Shown here: one piece after another, positions 1 through 9,771 of the stretch
Numbering within the stretch: position 1 is the first letter of the stretch
Layout of the letters: each line of letters opens with the position of its first letter
NCBI GenBank assembly: GCA_963719805.1
Contig: CAVRDF010000005.1
Coordinates: 158,998-222,997, forward strand
Reading direction: 5' to 3'
DNA from: JAMXLO01 sp963719805
GTDB taxonomy: Bacteria; Pseudomonadota; Alphaproteobacteria; Acetobacterales; Acetobacteraceae
DNA: 64,000 nucleotides
Position numbers and translations under genes: made by a program
The notes under the pieces: generated by a model
Seen by the model: the letters and a program-made list of their open reading frames with translations, nothing else
The model's database searches: none
What the model was told of the DNA's origin: nothing

Positions 1-892
1 CCGCCACTGCCGCCAGGGCGTTCTGCACGTTGTGCGATCCCAGCATGGGAAGGCGATATGGCCCCAGCTTGCGGGTCCGGTTGCGCGCGCGATTGGTGAC
101 GACAACCTCGAACGTGGAGCCGAGTTTGTCCGGCACCACCCGGTCGGCGCGTACATCGGCCTGCGGCGAGAACCCGTAGGTGATGATGCGCCGATCGGAG
201 AGGCGTGGGATCATCTGCTGCACGCCGGGATGATCGATGCACAGCACAGCGAAGCCATAGAACGGCACATTGGCGACGAACTGGTCGTAGGCAGCGACCA
301 TCGCCTCCGGTGTGCCCCAGTGATCGAGGTGCTCGGGGTCCATATTGGTGACGACAGCGATGACGGCCGGAAGGCGCAAGAAACTGCCGTCGCTTTCGTC
401 CGCCTCGACCACCATCCAGTCGCCGGCGCCCAACCGCGTGTTGGTCCCATAGGCATTGATGATGCCGCCGTTGATCACGGTTGGATCAAGATGCGCGGCT
501 TCCAGCACCGCCGCGATCATGCTGGTTGTGGTGGTCTTGCCATGCGTGCCGCCGATTGCGACCGACCATTTCAGCCGCATCAATTCGGCCAGCATCTCGG
601 CCCGGCGCACCACCGGGATCAGCCGCGCGCGTGCTGTCGCGACTTCGGGGTTATCGGGTTTCACCGCGGTGGAAACCACGACCACCTGCGCTGAACCGAG
701 ATTGGCAGCGTCATGCCCGACCGCGACCGGTATTCCCGCGTCGCGCAGTCTGCGTACATTCGGCGAGTCAGCGATGTCGCTGCCTTGCACTGAATAGCCG
801 AGGTTATGCAGCACCTCGGCGATGCCCGACATGCCGATGCCGCCGATGCCGACAAAGTGGATGGTGCCGATTGAGAGCGGCAGTGCTCTCAT
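1..892 (-). CDS. murC: UDP-N-acetylmuramate--L-alanine ligase (MurC), 3' part outside the window
   Basis: Cytoplasmic ligase that adds L-alanine to UDP-MurNAc, the first step of stem-peptide assembly. About 297 residues are visible, reading off the left edge; the family is usually about 460-480 residues. Seen: an N-terminal nucleotide-binding loop GIGGIGMSGIAE (residues about 15-26), the Mur-ligase ATP loop GGTHGKTTTT (about 114-123) and the central-domain stretch EADESDGSF. The ATG overlaps the stop codon of murG in an ATGA, so the two are translationally coupled. It is the last visible gene of the dcw operon. Identification is secure from motifs and context; the C-terminal domain cannot be judged. 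Confidence 0.97.
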   Translation of the reverse strand, partial: MRALPLSIGTIHFVGIGGIGMSGIAEVLHNLGYSVQGSDIADSPNVRRLRDAGIPVAVGHDAANLGSAQVVVVSTAVKPDNPEVATARARLIPVVRRAEMLAELMRLKWSVAIGGTHGKTTTTSMIAAVLEAAHLDPTVINGGIINAYGTNTRLGAGDWMVVEADESDGSFLRLPAVIAVVTNMDPEHLDHWGTPEAMVAAYDQFVANVPFYGFAVLCIDHPGVQQMIPRLSDRRIITYGFSPQADVRADRVVPDKLGSTFEVVVTNRARNRTRKLGPYRLPMLGSHNVQNALAAVA

Positions 893-1995
893 GTGCGTGC
901 CTCCTGGCGCATGAGATCCTCCACGACATCGGCCAGCCGAGCGGCGGCATCCGGGCGCGCGATGCTTTGCGCTGCCGCGGCTGCATGGGCAAGCATCTCC
1001 GGCGCTGAGAACAGCGCGGTCAGTTGCGAGCACAACGCCTCGGGCGTGAAATCGCGTTGCGCGATGACCGAAGCGCCGCGCGCTTCAGCAAGCGCGCGCG
1101 CGTTGGCGGACTGATGGTCGTCGATCGCGCCGGGCAGTGGCACAAGGATCGCGGGCCGCCCGACAATGGCCAGTTCAGCCACGGTAGAGGCGCCGGCGCG
1201 CGCAAGCACCAAGTGCGCGGCGGCCAGCTTCTCGGCGACATCGGCAAAGAACGGCGACAGGTCGGCGTCGATGCCGACGGCATCGTACGCCGTGCGCACG
1301 CGAAGCAGATCTTCCGCGCGACACTGCTGTGTCACCAACAGCTTTGCTCGCAACTCTGCTGGCAAATGGGCCAACGCCGGCGGGACCACATCGCTGAACA
1401 CGCGCGCGCCGAGCGAGCCACCGAGTACCAACAGACGCAGCGTGTCGCCGGGCGGCACATAGGTCGTGGCCGTTATGGCCGGCCGCACCGGATTGCCGGT
1501 GACCAGCGTCGCCGCATTCTCCGGCACGCGAGCTGTGCCGGCGAAGCTGAGCGCCAACAGATCGGCGCGCCGCGCCAGAAAGCGGTTGGCGCGTCCAAGC
1601 ACGGCATTCTGTTCGTGCAGGATGACTGCCGGCCGGTGCCGCATGAGACGCGCGGCAAGCACCGGCGCGACACAAGGATAGCCGCCGAAGCCGACAACGG
1701 CGGCGGCATTCAGCCGTGTCAGGATCGAGCGTGCCTGCACGACGCCGGCCGCCAGCCCCACGACGGCCTTGCCGGCACGCGCGACGCCGCGCCCCGCGAT
1801 ACCCGCACCGCTAATGACGAAACGCTCCAGCCCGGCGAATGTCGGGCTCTTCAGGCCGCCGGAGCGCGCATCCGTCATCAGCGCCACGGGCCGCCCGCGC
1901 GCCAGGAGTTCGTTCGCCAGTGCCTCGGCCGGGAAGAAGTGCCCGCCGGTTCCGCCCGCCGCGATCACCACGGGAAACACTGCTGGCCCTCTCAT
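889..1995 (-). CDS. murG: UDP-GlcNAc:lipid I N-acetylglucosaminyltransferase (MurG)
   Basis: Makes lipid II from lipid I at the cytoplasmic face of the membrane (GT28 glycosyltransferase, 368 residues, normal length). Seen: the N-terminal GGTGGHFFPAEALA loop (residues about 14-27) that binds the lipid-linked acceptor, and the C-terminal ARAGASTVAEL and PLPGAIDDHQSANA segments of the UDP-GlcNAc site. The start at MRGPAVF was chosen because its ATG overlaps the ftsW stop as ATGA; the same frame stays open far upstream inside ftsW, which is a shadow. The gene stops in the ATGA shared with murC. Confidence 0.97.
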   Translation of the reverse strand: MRGPAVFPVVIAAGGTGGHFFPAEALANELLARGRPVALMTDARSGGLKSPTFAGLERFVISGAGIAGRGVARAGKAVVGLAAGVVQARSILTRLNAAAVVGFGGYPCVAPVLAARLMRHRPAVILHEQNAVLGRANRFLARRADLLALSFAGTARVPENAATLVTGNPVRPAITATTYVPPGDTLRLLVLGGSLGARVFSDVVPPALAHLPAELRAKLLVTQQCRAEDLLRVRTAYDAVGIDADLSPFFADVAEKLAAAHLVLARAGASTVAELAIVGRPAILVPLPGAIDDHQSANARALAEARGASVIAQRDFTPEALCSQLTALFSAPEMLAHAAAAAQSIARPDAAARLADVVEDLMRQEART

Positions 1996-3125
1996 GGCAC
2001 GTCGCCATGATGCCGCCGGCGGGTCAGCGCCAGCAGCATCCCCATACCGAGCGCGATCGCCATGGCCGATGAACCGCCATAGGAAATCAGCGGCAGTGTC
2101 ATCCCCTTGGTCGGGATGAGCTGCAGTGACGATGCCATGTTGACGAACGCCTGCAGGCCAAAGCCGGTGATCAGCCCAGTGCATGACAGCACGATGAACA
2201 GATCCTGCTCCTTGAGCAGGCGCAACAGGCCGCGCAGCACGATGAAGGCAAACACGCCGATGATGATCAGGCAGACGAGCATGCCGAACTCTTCGCCGGC
2301 GACGGCGAACACGAAGTCGGCGTGCGCGTCGGGCAGAATGTCCTTCACCCGGCCTTCGCCCGGACCACGTCCAAGCAGGCCGCCATTGCCGAATGCCTCC
2401 AGCGCCGTGTGCGGCTGATAATCGCTGCCCAGTACGTTGGTGTCGGGATGCAGGAAGGTCTGCACGCGCTTCTGCACGTGGCTGAAGAACATGTAGGCAC
2501 CCACGCCGCCCGCACCGAATCCCATGAGTGCGATACCGACGAGGATCAGATTGAGCCCATCGACATAGAGCTGCGCAAAGAACACGGCGGTGATCACCGC
2601 AAGCATGCCGATATCCGGTTGCGACTTCAGCAGCAGCGCGATCATACCGAAGACGCCAATTGCCAGCAGCTTGCCCGGAAAGCGCGGCGTGCGGTGGCCC
2701 TCGCTGATCAGCCAGGCAGCCACGATCGCAAAGCAAGGTTTGAGGAATTCGGACGGCTGCACTGACATGCCGGGCAGCGCGATCCATCGGCGCGCGCCTT
2801 TGATCTCGACACCCATAACCATCGTCGCTGCCGTCAGCGCCAGCGCCATGATGCAGCCGACGATCGCCACCCGGCGAACGCTGCGCGGCGACAGCAGTGA
2901 TACCGCGACCACGATCACACCGGCGGCGGCGAGAAAAAGGATCTGCTTGAGGATGAAGACGTCGCGCGATGAGCCAATGCGTTCGGCGACCGCGGGGCTG
3001 GCCGCGAGCATCATGATGTAGCCGAAACCAATCAGCGTGCCGACGGCGCCGAGCGTCCAGCGGTCCACCGTCCACCACCAGCGGCCCAGCACGGAGTTAT
3101 CGGCGCGCGACAGGGTAGGCATCAA
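1992..3125 (-). CDS. ftsW: Lipid II polymerase, SEDS family (FtsW)
   Basis: Septal peptidoglycan glycosyltransferase of the SEDS family; works with the transpeptidase FtsI encoded upstream in the operon. 377 residues with about ten hydrophobic segments. Seen: the C-terminal SEDS signature PLISYGGSSAMAIALGMG (residues about 345-362) and the MSVQPSEFLKP segment near residue 115. An ATGATG double start means translation may begin one codon later. Its stop overlaps the murG start. It sits between mraY and murG as in other alphaproteobacterial dcw clusters. Confidence 0.96.
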   Translation of the reverse strand: MMPTLSRADNSVLGRWWWTVDRWTLGAVGTLIGFGYIMMLAASPAVAERIGSSRDVFILKQILFLAAAGVIVVAVSLLSPRSVRRVAIVGCIMALALTAATMVMGVEIKGARRWIALPGMSVQPSEFLKPCFAIVAAWLISEGHRTPRFPGKLLAIGVFGMIALLLKSQPDIGMLAVITAVFFAQLYVDGLNLILVGIALMGFGAGGVGAYMFFSHVQKRVQTFLHPDTNVLGSDYQPHTALEAFGNGGLLGRGPGEGRVKDILPDAHADFVFAVAGEEFGMLVCLIIIGVFAFIVLRGLLRLLKEQDLFIVLSCTGLITGFGLQAFVNMASSLQLIPTKGMTLPLISYGGSSAMAIALGMGMLLALTRRRHHGDVP

Positions 3126-3195
3126 GGCGACTCCGCCGACGGCGAATACGCAGGGAAGCGGAGCCGCACAATTCGCGGCAATGGACGGTGCCGCA

Positions 3196-4284
3196 TCATC
3201 GGATCTTCAAGGTCGCCAGACCGACCAGCGCGAGGATCATCGAGATGATCCAGAAGCGAATGACGATGGTGGGCTCCGACCAACCCTTTTTTTCGAAGTG
3301 GTGATGCAGCGGCGCCATCAGGAAAATGCGCCGTCCGGTGCGCTTGTACCAAAACACCTGGGCGATGACGGAGACGGTCTCGACGACGAACAGGCCGCCG
3401 ACGATCAACAGCACGATTTCATGCTTGGTCGCCACGGCGACTGTTCCCAGCGCGCCACCCAACGCAAGCGAGCCGGTATCACCCATGAACACTGCTGCCG
3501 GCGGCGCGTTGAACCACAGGAAGCCAAGCCCTGCGCCAATCAGCGCCGAACAGAACACCGCAAGCTCACTGGTGCCGGGGATCGGGTTGAGCTGAAGGTA
3601 GTCGGCGAAGATGCGATTGCCGACCAGATAGGCGATCAGCGCGAACACGCCGGCGCAGATAATTGTCGGCACGATCGCCAGGCCATCCAACCCATCCGTC
3701 AGGTTCACCGCGTTGGACGCACCCAGCATCACCAGCATGGCGAAAATCGGGAAAGTGTAGCCAAGCGGGACCAGCACTTCCTTGAACACCGGTATGGTGA
3801 GCGCGGTTGCCAGCGGTCCGCGCGTCAACAGCACGAGCCAGATGGCAGCGGCCAATCCGACCAGCATCTGCGCGATCAGCTTGGCGCGTGCCGAGACGCC
3901 CTTGTGATTGCGCCGGGACAGCTTGCGATAGTCGTCGGCAAAGCCAAGCGCGCCGTATGCCAGGGTTACGAACAGTGCCGCCCAGACATAGAGGTTGCGG
4001 AGATCGACCCAGAGCAGCGTCGATATGGTCAGCGCGAACAGGATCAGCACGCCACCCATGGTAGGCGTGCCCTTCTTCTCGATCAGATGCCGCTCGGGAC
4101 CGTCCTCGCGGATCGGCTGACCGTGGCGCTGTACTGATTTGAGCCAGCGGATCACCGGCGGCCCGAGGACAAAGCTGACGAGAAGCGCCGTGAGACAGGC
4201 CGCACCCGAACGGAAGGTGATGTAGCGAAACAGATTGAACAGGATGAACTGGTTGGCCAGCGGGCGCGCTAGATCGTACAGCAT
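3196..4284 (-). CDS. mraY: Phospho-N-acetylmuramoyl-pentapeptide transferase (MraY)
   Basis: Integral membrane enzyme that transfers phospho-MurNAc-pentapeptide from UDP to undecaprenyl phosphate, giving lipid I. 362 residues and about ten membrane segments, normal for the family. Seen: the catalytic/metal motif GFADDYRKLSRRN (residues about 117-129), the NLTDGLDGLA loop and the APLHHHFEKKGWSE signature near the C-terminus. The ATG overlaps the murF stop by one base (TGATG), indicating coupling. A 70-bp gap separates it from ftsW; no terminator is visible there. Confidence 0.97.
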   Translation of the reverse strand: MLYDLARPLANQFILFNLFRYITFRSGAACLTALLVSFVLGPPVIRWLKSVQRHGQPIREDGPERHLIEKKGTPTMGGVLILFALTISTLLWVDLRNLYVWAALFVTLAYGALGFADDYRKLSRRNHKGVSARAKLIAQMLVGLAAAIWLVLLTRGPLATALTIPVFKEVLVPLGYTFPIFAMLVMLGASNAVNLTDGLDGLAIVPTIICAGVFALIAYLVGNRIFADYLQLNPIPGTSELAVFCSALIGAGLGFLWFNAPPAAVFMGDTGSLALGGALGTVAVATKHEIVLLIVGGLFVVETVSVIAQVFWYKRTGRRIFLMAPLHHHFEKKGWSEPTIVIRFWIISMILALVGLATLKIR

Positions 4285-5666
4285 CAGGCGACCTCGACCG
4301 GCGGTTCCAACGCATTGACCACCAGCTTCATGCGGCTACCGAGGCTGCCCTTCACCAAAATCGCATCGCCCGGTTCGATCATGCCGGGGATCACTGCCGC
4401 GAGGGCCGCTGAATTTTCGACGTGCTCGCCGCGAGCCGCTTCGGGCAGCGCCGCGAACAACTCTTTCATAAGCGGACCGCAAGCGAACAGCCGATCGGCC
4501 GCCGAGGCAACGTCCGTTGCCAGGGCACGATGTTCCGCTTGCCCGACGTCGCCGAGTTCGAGCATGTCGCCCAGCACCGCGATCCTGCGGCGCGCCGGCT
4601 GCAAGCGGAGCACAGCGAGTGCAGCGCGCATCGATGCGGGATTGCCGTTGTAGCTTTCGTCGAGCAGCAACGCGGTGCCGCCCGGCACCGTGATGCGGCG
4701 GCGCGCGCCTCGGCCGGTGACAGGGGCGAAATCTTCGAGCGCCCGGGCGATACGGCCGTACAGTTCTGGCGAGCAATCGGTGATCTCAATCGCACCGGCG
4801 ATTGCGGCGAGCGCGTTGATCGCCATGTGCCGCCCCGGCGCATTCAGACGAAAGCGCACAGTGTGGCCGCGAATATCCGCCACCACCTCACTGCCGTCAG
4901 CATCCGGTCGCAGATTGGTCAGGCGCACATCGGCCTCGGGCAGCGCGCCGAAGGTCACAACGCGAGCAATGCCCGCGGCAGCGCGCAGGCGCGGCAACAG
5001 CGGGGAATCGGCGGGGAGCACCGCGACACCGTGAGGCTCCAGGGCGCGCAGAACCTCGGCCTTCTCGTCGGCAATCGCCTCGATCGAACCAAGGTAGCCG
5101 ATATGCGCCGGCTCTATTGCGGTGATCACCGAGACATGCGGGCTTGCCAGGCGTGCCAACGGCGCGATTTCGCCAGCATGGTTCATGCCGATTTCGGCCA
5201 CGCAGAACGCAGCATCCGGCGACAGCCGCGCCAAGGTGAGCGGCAAACCCCAGTGGTTGTTATATGACGCCACCGCCGCATGCGTGCTGCCGAAGGTCGC
5301 CAGTATCGTCCGCAACATTTCCTTGGTCGTGGTCTTGCCGACACTGCCGGTCACCGCGATCAACCGGCCATGGAAGCGGTGACGCGCATAGCCGCCGAGG
5401 CGATGCAACCCGGCCAATGTGTCGTCGACCAGCAGCAACCGGCCGGCATCCGGCACGTCGCGATGCACCATCGCGCCCGCAGCGCCTTTGGCGATAGCCG
5501 CGGTGACGAATGCGTGGCCGTCGCCGGTTTCGCCGAGCAACCCGACGAACAGATCGTTCGGCTGCAGGCTGCGCGTATCGATCGACACACCGCTTGCTGA
5601 GAACGGCAAGCTCATGCTGCCGCCGGTGGCCTCCAATAGATCGCTCGCGGTCCACAGCGCGGTCAT
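4284..5666 (-). CDS. murF: UDP-N-acetylmuramoyl-tripeptide--D-alanyl-D-alanine ligase (MurF)
   Basis: Cytoplasmic ATP-dependent ligase that completes the UDP-MurNAc-pentapeptide by adding D-Ala-D-Ala. 460 residues, normal length. Seen: the ATP loop TGSVGKTTTKEML (residues about 105-117), EIGMNHAGEI in the central domain, and the C-terminal DESYNGNPASM motif typical of MurF rather than MurE. The start overlaps the end of murE by 4 bp and the stop overlaps mraY by 1 bp, so the gene lies in the middle of a coupled run. Confidence 0.97.
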   Translation of the reverse strand: MTALWTASDLLEATGGSMSLPFSASGVSIDTRSLQPNDLFVGLLGETGDGHAFVTAAIAKGAAGAMVHRDVPDAGRLLLVDDTLAGLHRLGGYARHRFHGRLIAVTGSVGKTTTKEMLRTILATFGSTHAAVASYNNHWGLPLTLARLSPDAAFCVAEIGMNHAGEIAPLARLASPHVSVITAIEPAHIGYLGSIEAIADEKAEVLRALEPHGVAVLPADSPLLPRLRAAAGIARVVTFGALPEADVRLTNLRPDADGSEVVADIRGHTVRFRLNAPGRHMAINALAAIAGAIEITDCSPELYGRIARALEDFAPVTGRGARRRITVPGGTALLLDESYNGNPASMRAALAVLRLQPARRRIAVLGDMLELGDVGQAEHRALATDVASAADRLFACGPLMKELFAALPEAARGEHVENSAALAAVIPGMIEPGDAILVKGSLGSRMKLVVNALEPPVEVA

Positions 5667-7130
5667 GCTGTACCCGCCAGACGGCGAACCACGCTGACAT
5701 CATCGAACGGAAGCACTGTGTCGCCGATGGTCTGGCCCTGCTCGTGGCCTTTTCCGGCGACAGCGAGCACATCGCCGGCCGCCAATCCGCGCAGCGCCTC
5801 GGTGATGGCGCTTTCGCGATCACCGCCATCGCGGCCGCCCGGGCAGCCAGCAAGCACTGCCGCGCGTATTGCCGCGGGATCCTCGCTGCGCGGGTTGTCA
5901 TCGGTGACGATGGCAATGTCCGCGTAACGCGCGGCGGCGGCGCCCATCAGCGGACGCTTGCCACGATCGCGATCGCCGCCGGCGCCGAACACCACATGCA
6001 GGCGGCCATGCGTGTGTGGACGCAATGCGATGAGCAGGCGTTCCAATGCGTCAGGCGTGTGTGCGTAATCCACATATACTGCCGCGCCATTTGACAGGCG
6101 CGCGGCCAATTCCAGACGGCCGCGCACGCCATGCAATTCGGCCAGGCGATCGAGGGCGTCGCGTTCGCCGAGTGTCATCGCCAATGCGGCGGCGATCAGT
6201 GCATTGTCGGCCTGAAAGCGGCCGGGCAACGGCAACTCGATCGCCCGTTCGTGTGGCCCGGCGGCAACCAGCAGCGTCTGGCCGTCCGGCCTCGGCCGCG
6301 TAGCCAACAGCCGCAGCAAAGTGCCGCGCTCGCCAACGGTATGCAGCGTGAGATGCCGCCGGCCGGCGATCTCCTGCAAGGCCTTCAGCGACACAGCGTC
6401 CATGTCGCTGCTGGCGACCGCGGGTGCGCCCGCGGGCAGCAATTCGGCGAACAGCCGCAGCTTCGCCAACCGGTAAGCCTGCTCGGATCCGTGATAATCG
6501 AGGTGATCGCGGGTCAGGTTGGTGAAGGCGGCAGCGGCAAGACGCACACCATCCAGGCGGAACTGATCCAGCCCGTGCGATGAGGCCTCCATTGCCGCAT
6601 GCTGGATGCCGGCGCGCGACAGCTTCGCCAGGATTTCGGACAGGCTGACCGGATCGGGCGTGGTCAGGCCGGGACCCGGGTCGAAACCTGGCGCTGCAAG
6701 CCCGAGCGTTCCCAGGCTCGCCGCCGCCTTGCCCGACGCGGCCCAGATCTGCCGCAGGAATTCGACCGTACTGGTCTTGCCGTTGGTGCCGGTGACCGCC
6801 ACCACAACACGCGGCTGCGCTCCTGCAAGTGTTGCGGCAAGTTGTGCCAGGCGACGGCGCGGTTCGCTGTCCAGCAGCAATGGCCGCGGCGGCACGCCGG
6901 GCGGCCACACCGTTCCCTCGGGCGCCAGTACCCGCAGCAGCGCCGCGTGACACAGCGTCTGCGATAAATGTGCGGCCGTCGGTATGTGCGCCTTGCAAGG
7001 CAGCGAACAGATAGCCAGGCGCCACGCGCCGGCTGTCGGCCGTTACGCCGGCAATATTCAGCCCGCCGGCGCCACGCCAAGACGTTGGAAGCTGAGGCAT
7101 GAGATCAGCGAGCCGCAACGGGAGCGGCAA
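5663..7130 (-). CDS. murE: UDP-MurNAc-tripeptide synthetase (MurE), with an apparent single-base frameshift
   Basis: Adds the third stem amino acid (meso-diaminopimelate in related bacteria) to UDP-MurNAc-L-Ala-D-Glu. The N-terminal 60 or so residues (RLADLMPQ, GVTADSRRV) start at 7130, overlapping the end of ftsI by 26 bp. The rest, with the ATP loop TGTNGKTSTVEFL, the substrate segment TTPDPVSLSE and DDNPRSEDP, reads in another frame. The frames join at a GGG run (CCC on the plus strand at 6931-6933), where removing one G restores GAAAVLAPEGT. MurE is essential and everything else is intact, so an assembly error is more likely than a real mutation. Confidence 0.93.
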
Positions 7131-9102
7131 CAGCAGCCACGGGCTGCAACACAGCCGCCTCGCGTTTCGGATCGCGCAATACCGGACGTGCCGGCGGAAG
7201 TGCCGTGGCCGGCAGCGTCAGTGCCGGCTTGGTGCTGCGTGCTGCGGCCTCCTCGGCCGCGGCGCTCGCCGGTCCACGCGCAACGGCGCCGGCCGGACGG
7301 CTGGGTTCAAGCGGGATGGACAGAGCGGCATTGATCTGCGGCGCGCCCTGCGTATCGGGCAGCATGCCCAGCATCGGCGCGGCACGGGCAATCACACGAC
7401 CGGCTTCGGGGGCCGCCACCCAACCAGCAGTCGAGTAGCCATAGGTGGCTTTGGTGCCGTGCGGTTCGTCCAGCATCATGTAAACCGCATAACGTGGAGC
7501 GTTCATCGGGAAAACGCTGGTGAACGCAGCGACGTTGAAGTTCTCCTTGAAGCCGCGCTTGTAGCCGTGCTTGCCGACCTTCTCGGCGGTGCCGGTTTTG
7601 CCGCCAGGATAATAACCGGCGACCTCCGCCTGTTTGCCGAACCCGTCGGTGACCACCAGGCGCATCAGCTTGTGCATAAGCTCCGTCGTTGCAGGCTGCT
7701 CGACCTGAACGCCGTCCGCCTGCTCGCCAGGGTCCAGTGCGAGGATTGTCGGGCGCCGCAGCACACCGGTCGCTACCGCCGCCGTACCGCGCACAACGTG
7801 CAATGGCGAGACGGAAATGCCGTGACCGAACGCCACGGTCATCGTCACGATCTCTTTCCATGCCGCTGCCGACTGGACAATCGGCAAGCCCGCTTCAGGC
7901 AGCTCGATACCGACGCGACTGAACATCCCCATCGATTTCAGCCAGGCGCGCTGACGTTCCGCGCCGACAGCCAGTCCGATATGAGCGGCACCGAGATTTG
8001 ATGAATAGGCCAACACTTCCGGCAGATAGAGCCAACGGTGTTTGCCCTCGAAATCCGAGATGGTGAATCGGCCGATATGGATGTCGTGCGCCGCGTCGAA
8101 CTGGTCCCAGATATGCGCGACGCCATTGTCCAGTGCCATCGACGCGGTTTGCAGCTTGAACGTGCTACCCGGCTCATACATGCCGGTGACCGCGCGGTTG
8201 AACCTGTCGTCGGCCGGCGTGGTGCGGAATACATTGGCGTCGTAATCGGGCAGGCTGACCATCGCGATCACCTCGCCCGTATTCACGTCCATCACGATGC
8301 CGCATCCGCCGATCGCCTGGAATTCCTCCATCGAGTGTGACAGTTCGTCGCGCACCACCGCTTGCACGCGCACATCGATCGACAGCTTCAGCGGGGAGCG
8401 GTCGCTGAACAGCCGCTTATCGAGATACTTCTCGACACCGGCAACGCCATGCTCATCGACATCCACGCCACCCAGCACCTGGGCGGCCATGCGGCCCATC
8501 GGATAGTGCCGCTCCTCAGTCGGCCGGAAATCGATACCGGGGATGCCGAGCGCGTTGATCTTCAGCTGCTCACGCGGTGTGATCTGCCGCTCCAGCCAGA
8601 CGAACTGCCGGTTCGGCTGCGACAGCCGTTCGCGTGCCTCTGTTTCGTCGATGCGCGGCAGCACCTGCTTCAATCTGTGCGCCGCATCGGCAGGATCGAC
8701 GACTTGCCGCGGGTCCGCGAACACCGCGACGGTCGGCAAGGAGATCGCGAGGATCTGCCCGTTGCGGTCGGTGATCATGGCGCGTTGCGCCAGCGTGGTG
8801 ACGTCGACTTCCTTGGGTGCCGCCAGCAGCGCGGCGATCGGTCGATCCGGACGATGCGGCGTGAGCGGCTGAACGATGGTTGCGTCGGCGAGTTTCGCCA
8901 CGACGGCAACGAACAGGATACCGAAGCCGAGGGCGGCATAGGCGAGCCGGTTGCGTGTCGTATCCAGCGCACGGCGACGCTGCAGGTCAGGCTGGGTGAC
9001 GCGCACCATTTCCATGCGCGGAACCGCATCGTCGCGCGCCGCGCCACGCCGCTGCGCGGGTGTGCCGCGCGGCGCGGAATCGGGCGGTGGAGCGTCGTTC
9101 AT
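7105..9102 (-). CDS. ftsI: Septal peptidoglycan D,D-transpeptidase (FtsI/PBP3)
   Basis: Membrane-anchored class B penicillin-binding protein that cross-links septal peptidoglycan and partners with FtsW. 665 residues. Seen: a cytoplasmic N-terminus of about 50 residues, one membrane segment (about 51-70, AYAALGFGILFVAVVA), a dimerisation domain, and the transpeptidase motifs GSTFKL (active serine), SSNLG and GKTGTAEK in order. The C-terminal tail of about 70 residues is rich in Ala and Pro and looks disordered; it overlaps the murE start. The start is 3 bp from the ftsL stop. Confidence 0.97.
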   Translation of the reverse strand: MNDAPPPDSAPRGTPAQRRGAARDDAVPRMEMVRVTQPDLQRRRALDTTRNRLAYAALGFGILFVAVVAKLADATIVQPLTPHRPDRPIAALLAAPKEVDVTTLAQRAMITDRNGQILAISLPTVAVFADPRQVVDPADAAHRLKQVLPRIDETEARERLSQPNRQFVWLERQITPREQLKINALGIPGIDFRPTEERHYPMGRMAAQVLGGVDVDEHGVAGVEKYLDKRLFSDRSPLKLSIDVRVQAVVRDELSHSMEEFQAIGGCGIVMDVNTGEVIAMVSLPDYDANVFRTTPADDRFNRAVTGMYEPGSTFKLQTASMALDNGVAHIWDQFDAAHDIHIGRFTISDFEGKHRWLYLPEVLAYSSNLGAAHIGLAVGAERQRAWLKSMGMFSRVGIELPEAGLPIVQSAAAWKEIVTMTVAFGHGISVSPLHVVRGTAAVATGVLRRPTILALDPGEQADGVQVEQPATTELMHKLMRLVVTDGFGKQAEVAGYYPGGKTGTAEKVGKHGYKRGFKENFNVAAFTSVFPMNAPRYAVYMMLDEPHGTKATYGYSTAGWVAAPEAGRVIARAAPMLGMLPDTQGAPQINAALSIPLEPSRPAGAVARGPASAAAEEAAARSTKPALTLPATALPPARPVLRDPKREAAVLQPVAAVAAPVAAR

Positions 9103-9105
9103 GGC

Positions 9106-9771
9106 CTAGCCACCGCCGTGGTCGGACGCGACGATTGGCATCGGCCGCGGCAATGCGATCGATCCCGCGCGCGCCATGCCAAGCGCCGAACCGACATACG
9201 GCGCCGGCGGTGCGGGCGCAGGCGCTGCTATCGGACGTGCCAGCGCGACTGTCTCGATTGGCCGCGAGGCCACCGGTATCGGACGAGGCTGCGGTGTCTC
9301 AGCAATCACCGGCGCCGGCCGCGGCTTACGTTCGACCGGGCGCACATCGACCGGCCGCGCCGGCGCAACCGCGACAGCGACTGGCTTGGCCGACGGCACC
9401 TCCGGCGGCTCGATCGCCTCCGCAACCGGCATCGATGGCGCGGCAGGCTGCGGTTCAGCGTCCGGCTGCACGACTGGCGGCGGCGGCACCGACGGCAACC
9501 GGCTGTCCAAATCCGCCATGCTGGTGAACTGCCCAGGCGTCACGGTCTTCAGCGTCAGGAACTGATCCGCCAGAGCCTGCAAGCGCTGCGGGTCGTTGAG
9601 CAACGTCCACTCGGCGTGCAGCACGCGTATCTGTTCCCGCGTCTGTTCGGTCACACGCACCGTGTCCTCGATCTTGCGATCGAGCACCTGCACGCGATGC
9701 TTCGACTGATAGAGGTAAAGGCCCGCGCCACAGGCGAGCAGGAAGCAGATGCAGGTGAACGGGCGGATCAC
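9106..9771 (-). CDS. ftsL: Cell-division protein FtsL-like, with a long Pro/Ala/Val-rich tail
   Basis: Bitopic division protein expected to bridge FtsB/FtsQ with FtsWI. The call rests on position between rsmH and ftsI and on topology: one N-terminal membrane segment (residues about 3-22, FTCICFLLACGAGLYLYQ) followed by a coiled coil ending in DPQRLQALADQFL, a typical FtsL ending. The first 100 or so residues match an ordinary FtsL. The remaining 120 are an Ala/Pro/Val/Arg-rich, low-complexity, probably disordered periplasmic extension, unusual for a family of about 100-130 residues. The start overlaps rsmH by 4 bp. Confidence 0.82.
   Translation of the reverse strand: MIRPFTCICFLLACGAGLYLYQSKHRVQVLDRKIEDTVRVTEQTREQIRVLHAEWTLLNDPQRLQALADQFLTLKTVTPGQFTSMADLDSRLPSVPPPPVVQPDAEPQPAAPSMPVAEAIEPPEVPSAKPVAVAVAPARPVDVRPVERKPRPAPVIAETPQPRPIPVASRPIETVALARPIAAPAPAPPAPYVGSALGMARAGSIALPRPMPIVASDHGGG

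Noticed and set aside
3037..4137. Long plus-strand open frame opposite mraY
   Set aside because: It mirrors a certain gene in a GC-rich genome, is His/Gln/Arg-rich and has no ribosome-binding site or family.
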